Shown: piece by piece, positions 1 to 8,740 of the stretch
Position numbering within the stretch: the stretch's first letter is position 1
Layout: each line of letters begins with the position of its first letter
Assembly (NCBI GenBank): GCA_009731375.1
Contig: BJOX01000153.1
Span: 297,544 to 330,749, forward strand
Length of the DNA stretch: 33,206 bases
Direction of reading: 5' to 3'
From: Paulinella micropora
Lineage: Eukaryota; Cercozoa; Imbricatea; Euglyphida
Notes under the pieces: model-generated
Seen by the model: the letters and a program-made list of their open reading frames with translations, nothing else
Database searches by the model: none
What the model was told of the DNA's origin: nothing
Position numbers and translations under genes: made by a program

Positions 1-1338
<1,338 letters not shown>

Positions 1339-1664
1339 NNNNNNNNNNNNNNNNNNNNNNNNNNNNNNNNNNNNNNNNNNNNNNNNNNNNNNNNNNNNNN
1401 NNNNNNNNNNNNNNNNNNNNNNNNNNNNNNNNNNNNNNNNNNNNNNNNNNNNNNNNNNNNNNNNNNNNNNNNNNNNNNNNNNNNNNNNNNNNNNNNNNNN
1501 NNNNNNNNNNNNNNNNNNNNNNNNNNNNNNNNNNNNNNNNNNNNNNNNNNNNNNNNNNNNNNNNNNNNNNNNNNNNNNNNNNNNNNNNNNNNNNNNNNNN
1601 NNNNNNNNNNNNNNNNNNNNNNNNNNNNNNNNNNNNNNNNNNNNNNNNNNNNNNNNNNNNNNNN
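1339..1664. other. Assembly gap (326 N)
   Basis: Run of N. It lies just beyond the candidate 3' end of the minus-strand helicase gene, so the true transcript end may fall inside it. Confidence 0.99.
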
Positions 1665-1900
1665 TTTTTAAACGCAGTTTGAATAACTCTTTTAATAGAA
1701 ACTTGCCACTCGTAGGATTGAGTGGGAAGATGAAGTGTGAGAAGGAAAGCTATAAGAAAAAATTAATTTATGGAATAATTAAGAATTTAGAGACGTTGAA
1801 ACTTGATTGTAATGAGCAGATCGGCAGTAGATGGGAGAAAAGGGGAATTGATACGTTAGAAATATTTGGTGTAGAGCGTTCTTGCCAATCTTGTCGTTGG
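1665..1900 (-). other. Probable 3' untranslated region of the helicase gene
   Basis: Unique sequence immediately after the TGA of the last exon, AT-rich in its distal half. It holds CATAAA (1767-1772) and ATTAAA (1691-1696) on the minus strand. A plus-strand open frame of 168 codons across 1679-2185 has no family resemblance and overlaps the antisense of the coding exon, so I treat it as spurious. Confidence 0.5.
1691..1696 (-). promoter_or_regulatory. Candidate poly(A) signal ATTAAA
   Basis: ATTAAA on the minus strand, about 205 nt after the stop codon of the last helicase exon. It is the commonest variant of AATAAA. CATAAA at 1767-1772 is a weaker alternative. No transcript evidence is available. 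Confidence 0.35.
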
Positions 1901-2122
1901 TCAAGAGGCAGGAGCGGCTTTCTTCTTCCTTCGCTTAGATTTTTTCTTCGTGGATTCGACCTCCTCTTCTTTCTTCCTTCGATTACTACTAGCTTTTTTC
2001 TTTGCCGGTCTAACCTCGTCCTGCATATTTGCCGCTTTCCGCTCCTCCTCCTGCTCATTCTCCTCCTCATACTCCTCCACATCCTCCTGCTCCTGCTCCT
2101 GCTCCTGCTCCATCTCACCCTC
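1901..2122 (-). CDS. DDX52: Helicase exon E10: charged C-terminal tail and stop
   Basis: Terminal coding exon. The acceptor CTTGTGTTAG ends at 2123, and the exon opens in phase 0 with GAG GGT GAG ATG GAG and closes with TGA at 1901-1903 after 73 residues. The first part is an acidic E/Q run encoded by a GAGCAG-type hexanucleotide repeat (EQEQEQEQ, then EEYEEENEQEEE). The second part is basic, with clusters KKK, RRKK, KKKSKRRKKK and the end APAS, as expected of a nucleolar or nuclear targeting tail. Phase matches exon E9 (GAG|GAG). DDX52 homologues end in lysine-rich, poorly conserved tails, so assignment rests on phase, strand, position and composition rather than similarity. An internal ATG (2111-2113) makes it look like a separate 70-aa ORF. 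Confidence 0.72.
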   Translation of the reverse strand, partial: EGEMEQEQEQEQEDVEEYEEENEQEEERKAANMQDEVRPAKKKASSNRRKKEEEVESTKKKSKRRKKKAAPAS

Positions 2123-2224
2123 CTAACACAAGCAAAGTTTTCTGTTCTTAAATACACACGAATATATAAATTGAGAAGCTCTTAGATAACTTTGAGCGCA
2201 TCTTCTCAGCCACTTCTTGCGTGA

Positions 2225-2280
2225 ATGTATGTATGTATGTATGTATGTATGTATGTATGTATGTATGTATGTATGTATGT
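2225..2280. repeat. (ATGT)n microsatellite
   Basis: Fourteen uninterrupted ATGT units, in intron 9 of the helicase gene, about 100 bases upstream of the E10 acceptor on the minus strand. Confidence 0.97.
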
Positions 2281-2294
2281 CCAAAACCCGTGCC

Positions 2295-2410
2295 ACAACG
2301 TATTTTGCGGTGAAAAGTTGGGGAAGAATTCCGGCCACCCAAATTTTTGTGACGTATTCTGCGGTGGCAAATCACTGGCCGAAATATTTCCTGACCGAAA
2401 ATTGTCCAAT
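2295..2410. repeat. Dispersed repeat family 3, copy 1
   Basis: Matches 18966-19090 on the same strand, sharing blocks such as TTGCGGTGAAAAGTTGGGG, GAATTCCGGCCACCCAAA and GCGGTGGCAAATCACTGGC. Each copy is itself a degenerate dimer, since TATTTTGCGGTG and TATTCTGCGGTG start its two halves. It shows no coding capacity and no clear terminal repeats or target duplications. Both copies lie in helicase introns. It is probably a fragment of an interspersed, perhaps non-autonomous, element. Confidence 0.8.
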
Positions 2411-2507
2411 ATTCCTTACACCTACCCCTCCTCTCCCTCTCTCCACTCCCACCCCATACACCCACCCCACTCAGGACCAGCCCCGGCTCTAAACTTTTTT
2501 TCCCCTT
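2411..2507. other. C-rich unique intronic sequence
   Basis: Pyrimidine-rich on the plus strand (CCCTCCTCTCCCTCTCTCC). No recognisable feature. Confidence 0.4.
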
Positions 2508-2705
2508 TGTTTGTTTATTTGTTTATTTGTTTATTTGTCTATTTGTTTATATATTTATTTGTTTATGTATTTTTTTATTTATTTATTTACTTATTTACTT
2601 ATCTACTTATTTAATTATTCACTTATTTATTTATTTATTTATTTACTTATTTATTTATTTATTTATTCATTTATTTATTTATTTATTTATTTATTTATTC
2701 CATAC
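2508..2705. repeat. (TTTG)n to (TTTA)n microsatellite
   Basis: Starts with TTTG/TTTA alternation and passes into TTTA with TTTAC, TTCA and TCTA variants. Intronic. Confidence 0.95.
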
Positions 2706-2747
2706 AAATGGGTGAGCAAGGATGCTTGAGGTCCTGTAATCCCCTGT

Positions 2748-2838
2748 ACATATATACATACATATATACGTACATACCTACATACATACATACATACATA
2801 CATACATACATACATGCATACATACATGCATGCATGCA

Positions 2839-2872
<34 letters not shown>

Positions 2873-2968
2873 CATATGTACATACATACATACATACATA
2901 CACACATACATACATACATACATACATACATACATAGATACATACACACATACATACATACGTCCATC
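2748..2968. repeat. (CATA)n microsatellite
   Basis: CATA units with CATG, CATATA and CACA variants. A 42-base unique stretch (2706-2747) precedes it. Intron 9. Confidence 0.95.
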
Positions 2969-3045
2969 CAACTACACATTATTAAAGTACATTCCGACGC
3001 AAAAACAGGCGAAAATGGAGCGCTCTTTGGTTTTTTTTGTAACTG

Positions 3046-3084
<39 letters not shown>

Positions 3085-3117
3085 AAAAAAAAAANNNNNN
3101 NNNNAAACACAGAATCT
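2969..3117. other. Unique stretch, T36 tract, A10 and gap
   Basis: About 75 bases of unique sequence, then 36 T (3048-3083), one G, ten A (3085-3094) and a 10-N gap (3095-3104). The T36-G-A10 junction beside a gap may be a collapsed or misjoined homopolymer. Confidence 0.7.
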
Positions 3118-3426
<309 letters not shown>

Positions 3427-3441
3427 TTCGTGTCAAATTAC

Positions 3442-3484
3442 CTCGCCCCCACCCAATTTCTTTTTCTTCTGCGCAACCTTTTTC
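3442..3484 (-). CDS. DDX52: Helicase exon E9: lysine-rich tail segment
   Basis: Complete 43-nt exon on the minus strand. Acceptor GTGTGTGGTAG, then one base completing AGG with exon E8, then 14 codons reading [14 protein letters not shown], then donor GAG|GTAATT. Start phase matches E8 and end phase 0 matches E10. The KKV-x-Q...KKK pattern resembles the lysine-rich end of human DDX52. This is the only copy with a donor. Four further copies at higher coordinates keep only the acceptor and the first 24 or so exon bases. Family assignment of this poorly conserved tail rests mainly on frame continuity. Confidence 0.78.
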
Positions 3485-4025
3485 CTACCACACACACATA
3501 CATACATACATAAATAAATACATACATACATACATACATAAATACATACATACAAACTTACTTACTTACATACATACATACATACATAACATACATACAT
3601 ACATTCTTTTTCTTCTGCGCAACTTTTTTCCTACCACACACACATACGTACATACGTACATACATACATACATAGATAGATAGAAAGATAGATAGATAGA
3701 AAGATAGATAGATAGATAGATAGATACATACATACATACATACATATATACATACAAACATACATACATTCTTTTTCTTCTGCGCAACTTCTTTCCTACG
3801 ACACACACATACGTACATCCGTACATACATACATACATACATACATAGATAGATAGATAGATAGATACATACATACATACATACATACAAACTTACTTAC
3901 ATCCATACATGCACACATACAAACATACATACAAACATACATACATTCTTTTTCTTCTGCGCAACTTTTTTCCTACCACACACACATACACACATACGTA
4001 CATACATACATACATACATGCAAAC

Positions 4026-4056
<31 letters not shown>

Positions 4057-4259
4057 AATACATAAATACATACATACATACATTCTTTTTCTTCTGCGCA
4101 ACTTTTTTCCTACCACGCACACATACATACATATGTACATACATACATACATACATACAAACTTACTTACATACACACATACATACATACATACATACAT
4201 ACATACATACATCATACATACATACATACATACATACATACATACACATACATACAAAC

Positions 4260-4290
<31 letters not shown>

Positions 4291-4307
4291 CATACATACA
4301 TACAAAC

Positions 4308-4338
<31 letters not shown>

Positions 4339-4356
4339 CATACATACATACATACA
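3485..4356 (-). repeat. (CATA)n array with four 5'-half copies of exon E9
   Basis: CATA, GATA and CAAA-type repeats punctuated by a module of about 41 bases at 3604-3644, 3769-3809, 3946-3986 and 4083-4123 (spacing 137 to 177). On the minus strand each module reads acceptor GTGTGTGGTAG (CGTAG in the second, GTGCGTGGTAG in the fourth), then the first part of exon E9 through GAAGAAAAAG, then breaks into ATGTATG. None carries the E9 donor. All lie upstream of the intact exon, so they are potential decoy 3' splice sites. Confidence 0.92.
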
Positions 4357-4439
4357 GACACCGCCGACACAAAGATTGGTGACACATACAAGTATTAAAA
4401 CTATTTATAAATATTTTTGTATGGAGAGAGGAGAGAGAG

Positions 4440-4489
<50 letters not shown>

Positions 4490-4554
4490 TACTAGATAAA
4501 ATATATGTAAAAAGATAAAACAGATCATTAGGTAGGCCAGGCAGAAACCAATAA
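4357..4554. other. Unique intronic sequence with (AG)n tract
   Basis: Unique bases to about 4423, then AG/GAGA repeats (4424-4489), then about 65 AT-rich bases. It lies in intron 8 between the E9 decoys and the E8 array. No gene seen. Confidence 0.8.
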
Positions 4555-5108
4555 CATACATACATACATACATACATACATACATACATACATACACATA
4601 CCATACATACATATATACATACATACATACACACATACCTTTTAAGCTTTCGTTTTTCCTGTCTGTACTCCTCCATGCATACATACATACATACATACAT
4701 ACATACATACATACCTTTTAAGCTTTCGTTTTTCCTGTCTGTAGTCCTCTATGCATACATACATACATACATACATACATACATACATGCATACATACAT
4801 ACATACATACATACATACATACCTTTTAAGCTTTCGTTTTTCCTGTCTGTACTCCTCCATGCGCTTCAACTCGTCCAACTAAAATACATACACATACATA
4901 CATACATACATACATACATACATGTCTGTACTCCTCCATGCGCTTCAACTCGTCCAACTAAAATACATACATACATACATACATACATACATACACACAT
5001 ACATACATACATACATACATACACACATACATACATACATACATACATACATACATACATACATACATGTCTGTACTCCTCCATGCGCTTCAACTCGTCC
5101 AACCAACA
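4555..5108 (-). repeat. (CATA)n array around exon E8 with truncated E8 copies
   Basis: CATA repeats holding the intact exon E8 (4823-4878). Downstream of it on the minus strand lie two 3'-half copies that keep the donor AAAAG|GTATGT (4637-4678 and 4713-4754). Upstream lie 5'-half copies at 4924-4963 (acceptor TTTTAG kept) and 5069-5106 (acceptor TAG changed to TGG). Two more pieces follow at 5446-5482 and 5539-5577. Truncation points differ slightly, but each falls within the exon. Confidence 0.93.
4823..4878 (-). CDS. DDX52: Helicase exon E8: charged tail segment LDELKRMEEYRQEKRKLK
   Basis: Complete 56-nt exon on the minus strand. Acceptor GTATGTATTTTAG, phase 0 start TTG GAC GAG, 18 codons plus AG, donor AAAAG|GTATGT. 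The peptide is a short, highly charged, probably helical segment following the REPIST motif of exon E7, where DDX52 relatives also carry Lys/Glu-rich sequence. It ends in phase 2, which E9 completes to Arg. The donor GTATGT is itself the first unit of the (GTAT)n tract that follows, so donor and microsatellite are continuous. It is the only one of seven E8-like copies with both splice sites. Confidence 0.82.
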
Positions 5109-5109
5109 C

Positions 5110-5156
<47 letters not shown>

Positions 5157-5351
5157 TAATAATAATAATGATAATAATAATGTATCTCCTGCCAATTGCT
5201 GAGCCAAAAGGCCATGTGCATCAAGTCCTCCATTCCATAAGGAAAGTCTCCACACCAATCGGTGGAATAAAGGAAGTGACGGCATAGAACATTACTCTAG
5301 GAGCTTTATACCAATCAGCCCATGGAAAGGACCGATGGCCTATGTACTCCC

Positions 5352-5440
<89 letters not shown>

Positions 5441-5448
5441 GTAATAGC
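5109..5448. repeat. (AAT)n microsatellite split by a 170-base unique segment
   Basis: AAT repeats at 5109-5181 and 5352-5446 flank unique sequence 5182-5351. The same trinucleotide on both sides suggests an insertion into, or an island left within, one AAT tract. The unique part has short open frames on both strands but nothing I recognise. Intron 7. Confidence 0.88.
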
Positions 5449-5504
5449 TTTCGTTTTTCCTGCCTGTGCTCCTCCATGCGCTACATACATACATACATAC
5501 ATAC

Positions 5505-5535
<31 letters not shown>

Positions 5536-5577
5536 CATGTCTGTACTCCTCCATGCGCTTCAACTCGTCCAACTAAC
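5446..5577 (-). repeat. Two further E8 fragments in CATA repeat
   Basis: 5446-5482 is an internal piece (CGCATGGAGGAGCACAGGCA onward) starting directly after a GTAG and lacking the donor. 5539-5577 is a 5'-half copy with acceptor ATGTTAG kept. Both are upstream of the intact exon E8 on the minus strand. Confidence 0.88.
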
Positions 5578-5783
5578 ATACATACATACATACATACATA
5601 CATACATGCATACATACATACATACATACATACATACATGCATATATACATACATACATAAATACATACATTACATTACATTACATTACATTACAGTACA
5701 TTACATTACATTACATTACAATGTATGTATGGATGTATGTATGTATGTATGTATGTATGTAATGTAATGTAATGTAATGTAAT
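5578..5783. repeat. (CATA)n/(CATTA)n to (ATGT)n/(AATGT)n strand-switch
   Basis: CATA repeats (5578-5667) and CATTA pentamers (5668-5719) turn at about 5720 into their own complements, ATGT (5721-5760) and AATGT (5759-5783). The whole can fold into a hairpin. Intron 7. Confidence 0.92.
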
Positions 5784-6575
5784 GCCAACGCCACGCCACG
5801 CCATGCCATGCCATGCCATGCCATGCCGTGCGGTGCGGTGCGGTGCGGTGCCATGTCATGTCATGTCATGTCATGTCATGTCATGTAATGTGTAATGTAA
5901 TGTAATGTAATCTAATCTAATGTAATCTAACGCAATGTAACGCAATGTAATGTAATGCAATGTAATGTAATGCAATGTAATGTAATGTAACGTAATGTAA
6001 TGTAATGTACTGTACTGTAATGTAATGTAATGTAATGTAATGTAATGTAACGTAATGTAATGTAATGCAACGTAATGTAATGTAATGTAATGTAATTTAA
6101 TGTAATGTAACGTAATGTAACGTAATGTAACATAATGTAACATAATGTAATGTAATGTAACGTAATGTAATGTAATGTAACGTAATGTAATGTAATGTAA
6201 CGTAATGTAACGTAATGTAACGTAATGTAATGTAATGTAATGTAATGTAATGTAATGTAATGTAACGTAACGTAACGTAACGTAAAGTAACGTAATGTAA
6301 TGCAATGTAATGTAACGTAATGTAACGTAATGTAACGTAATGTAATGTAATGTAACGTAATGTAATGTAATGTAATGTAATGTAATGTAATGTAATGTAA
6401 TGTAATGTAACGTAACGTAACGTAACGTAATGTAATGTAATGTAATGTAACGTAACGTAATGTAATGTAATGTAATGTAATGTAACATAACGTAATGTAA
6501 TGTAATGTAAATGTAATGTAATGTAATGTAACGTAACGTAATGTAATGTAATGTAATGTAATGTAATGTAATGTA
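5784..6575. repeat. Pentanucleotide array: (CCATG), (CGGTG), (TCATG), then (TAATG/TAACG)n
   Basis: A run of related pentamers changes in blocks (CCACG, CCATG, CGGTG, TCATG), then continues as about 690 bases of TAATG mixed with TAACG and a few CAATG and TAACA units. The mix of ACG, ATG and ACA is what CpG deamination of a TAACG array would give. Stop-free minus frames here (HYITLHYITL) are artefacts. Confidence 0.95.
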
Positions 6576-6740
6576 GTATAATATGAATAATATGCACGTT
6601 CTGTATGTTATGTATGTTATGTATGTTATGTATTGTTATGTATTGTTTATGTAAGACATGAGATCTAATTGTTAGTATGCACTCATGATAGATAGATAGA
6701 TGAATAGATAGACAGATAGATAGACAGATAGATAGATAGA
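6576..6740. repeat. Degenerate GTTAT repeats passing into (GATA)n
   Basis: ATGTTATGT-type repeats (6600-6650), about 40 unique bases, then GATA units from about 6687. Intronic. Confidence 0.8.
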
Positions 6741-6806
6741 TAGATATGTTTGATCTATCAGCTCTGCATATCCGAAGACATAGGCATCCATTCCACCCCG
6801 CCTCCA
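6741..6806 (-). mobile_element. Short 3' end of the non-LTR retrotransposon family
   Basis: On the minus strand this reads GGGTGGAATGGATGCCTATG through CAGAGCTGATAGATCAAACA and then (TATC)n. It matches the 3' end of the longer element at 24010-24631 with few differences. Only about 60 bases remain, so this is a severely 5'-truncated insertion, flanked on both sides by the same tetranucleotide. No coding sequence is left. Confidence 0.85.
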
Positions 6807-6857
6807 GATGGGATAGATAGATAGATAGATAGATAGATAGACAGATAGATAGATAGG

Positions 6858-6893
<36 letters not shown>

Positions 6894-6909
6894 CAGATAG
6901 ACAGATAGG

Positions 6910-6945
<36 letters not shown>

Positions 6946-7052
6946 CAGACACAGAGGTGTATTATAGATCAAGGTCGAGATCAAGATAGATGTAGAACAT
7001 GTATGTATGTATGTTGTGCATGTATTTATGCACGTGGGCATGAATATACACA
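6807..7052. repeat. (GATA)n microsatellite and short unique tail
   Basis: GATA with GACA and GGTA variants to about 6950, then about 100 unique bases with GTAT and CA repeats. Intron 7. Confidence 0.92.
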
Positions 7053-7158
7053 CACACACTCGAACGCATAAACATACAAACACATCTTAACATATATATG
7101 TATATATATATATATGTATATATATATATGTATATATATATATGTATATATATATATA

Positions 7159-7194
<36 letters not shown>

Positions 7195-7324
7195 TATGTA
7201 CATACATACATACATATATATATATGTATATAATATACATATATATATGTATATATTTATACATACATACATACAAACGCATACAGACGCATACAGTACA
7301 TAGCAAGCCATACAAACACATCTT

Positions 7325-7392
<68 letters not shown>

Positions 7393-7448
7393 CACACACT
7401 CAAACGCATACAGACGCATACAGTACATACCAAGCCATACAAACACAT

Positions 7449-7495
<47 letters not shown>

Positions 7496-7550
7496 CATAT
7501 ATATATATATGTACACATATTATATTATATTATATTATATTATATTATAT

Positions 7551-7581
<31 letters not shown>

Positions 7582-7712
7582 ATATATATATACATATATT
7601 ATATTATATTATATTATATTATATTATATTATATATATATATATACACAGACACACACTCAAACGCATACAGACGCATACAGTAGATACCAAGCCATACA
7701 AACACATCTTAA
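7053..7712. repeat. Four copies of an intronic module between (TA)n tracts
   Basis: Related copies at 7053-7095, 7272-7330, 7387-7452 and 7644-7712 carry ACGCATACAGACGCATACAG, a CCAAGCCATAC-type segment and AAACACATCTTAACAT; the first is partial. They are separated by (TA)n, (CATA)n and (TTATA)n repeats (7515-7555 and 7595-7635). On the minus strand two copies have TTAAG then 18 bases then GTATGT or GTATCT, which resembles a tiny exon (MCLYGL). It is not needed for frame and not supported by the family, so I leave it as a repeat. Confidence 0.85.
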
Positions 7713-7747
7713 CATGTATATATATATACATATATATATATACATAC

Positions 7748-7781
<34 letters not shown>

Positions 7782-7860
7782 ATAATATATATTTGCATGT
7801 ATTGTTTACCTCAGTGTTAACATGTATATATATATGTATATTGTATGTATGTATAAATAT

Positions 7861-7912
<52 letters not shown>

Positions 7913-8127
7913 GCATTATTGTGTTGTTTACCTCCGTGAGATTGGTTCTACATATATATATCATATATATATATATATACATACATATATATATATATAT
8001 ATATCTATATATATATATATATATGTATATTTGTGCATTATTGTGTTGTTTACCTCCGAGGAGATTGGTTCTACATATATATATCATATATATATATATA
8101 TATACATATATACATAATATATATATT
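7713..8127 (-). repeat. (TA)n array with three 3'-half copies of exon E7
   Basis: (TA)n and TATG repeats. On the minus strand the end of exon E7 with its donor recurs at 8054-8072 (GAACCAATCTCCTCGGAG|GTAAAC), 7932-7949 (one internal ACGGAG variant with a missing base) and 7810-7815 (only CTGAG|GTAAAC). Two copies carry the same following intron bases ACACAATAATGCAC. All lie downstream of the intact E7, keep the donor, and have lost the acceptor. The retained exon piece shrinks with distance. Confidence 0.9.
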
Positions 8128-8133
8128 GTTTAC

Positions 8134-8166
8134 CTCCGTGGAGATTGGTTCTCGCGAAGGAGGAAC
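8134..8166 (-). CDS. DDX52: Helicase exon E7: microexon [11 protein letters not shown]
   Basis: Complete 33-nt exon on the minus strand. Acceptor (CT)n then ATTCGCAG, eleven codons in phase 0, donor ACGGAG|GTAAAC. The peptide corresponds to the RExIST motif that follows the helicase core in DDX52/Rok1 (human has RESIST in the same place). Its length is a multiple of three, so skipping would keep the frame and delete only this motif. Upstream is about 100 nt of pure pyrimidine in the transcript, including a C21 run, and beyond that a complementary (GA)n tract able to pair with it. Three donor-bearing partial copies follow downstream. Confidence 0.86.
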
Positions 8167-8170
8167 CTGC

Positions 8171-8172
8171 GA

Positions 8173-8212
<40 letters not shown>

Positions 8213-8227
8213 GGGGGGGGGGGGGGG

Positions 8228-8273
<46 letters not shown>
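8171..8273. repeat. (AG)n - G21 - (AG)n tract
   Basis: AG repeats, then 21 consecutive G (8210-8230), then AG repeats to 8273. On the coding strand this is the polypyrimidine tract of the E7 acceptor. The G run could form a G-quadruplex on the plus strand and a C-rich structure on the minus strand. Confidence 0.95.
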
Positions 8274-8276
<3 letters not shown>

Positions 8277-8350
8277 CATTATATTTTGTACGATGTTTTA
8301 TTATTTACACAACATTACACTATTACATCATCTCATATCGGTCATTATGG

Positions 8351-8417
<67 letters not shown>

Positions 8418-8529
8418 CTCTATCTCTCTCTCTATCTCTCTCTCTCATTATGGCGGTCACTGTCATTATGGATACACGTATGTCTGTATTATGTTAGCAT
8501 GGAGTGTGTGTGTGTGTGTGTGTTTGTGT

Positions 8530-8571
<42 letters not shown>

Positions 8572-8648
8572 TTGAAAAGGAAGCAAGGAAACGAGAACAA
8601 ATGCTGGAGAAACACATCAATCAACAAACCAAGAACCAACGAAACAAC
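8274..8648. other. Intron 6 proximal region: (TC)n, (GT)n, (AG)n and unique sequence
   Basis: Unique bases 8274-8352, then (TC)n with TATC interruptions (8353-8447), a second short unique part that repeats GTCATTATGGAT (compare 8342-8353 and 8462-8473), (GT)n (about 8505-8526), (AG)n (8531-8566) and 80 unique bases. On the plus strand the last part reads as a charged helical peptide ([20 protein letters not shown]), which may be chance or a fragment of another gene. Confidence 0.75.
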
Positions 8649-8727
8649 GAACCAAACGAACCAAACGAACCAAACGAACCAAACGAACCAAACGAACCAA
8701 ACGAACCAAACGAACCAAACGAACCAT
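8647..8727. repeat. Nonamer repeat ACGAACCAA x 9
   Basis: Nine units of a 9-bp repeat, then AACCATACCAACCAAGCGCAG, which grades into the 24-bp satellite. It may be the sequence from which the satellite arose. Confidence 0.92.
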
Positions 8728-8740
8728 ACCAACCAAGCGC

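Noticed and set aside
1679-2185. Plus-strand ORF of 168 codons
   Set aside because: It is antisense to exon E10 and its leucine run is the complement of the E/Q repeat. It joins to no other exon.
5182-5351. Possible exon between the AAT tracts
   Set aside because: Short open frames exist, but the helicase frame joins E7 to E8 without it, splice borders are unconvincing, and I recognise no protein.
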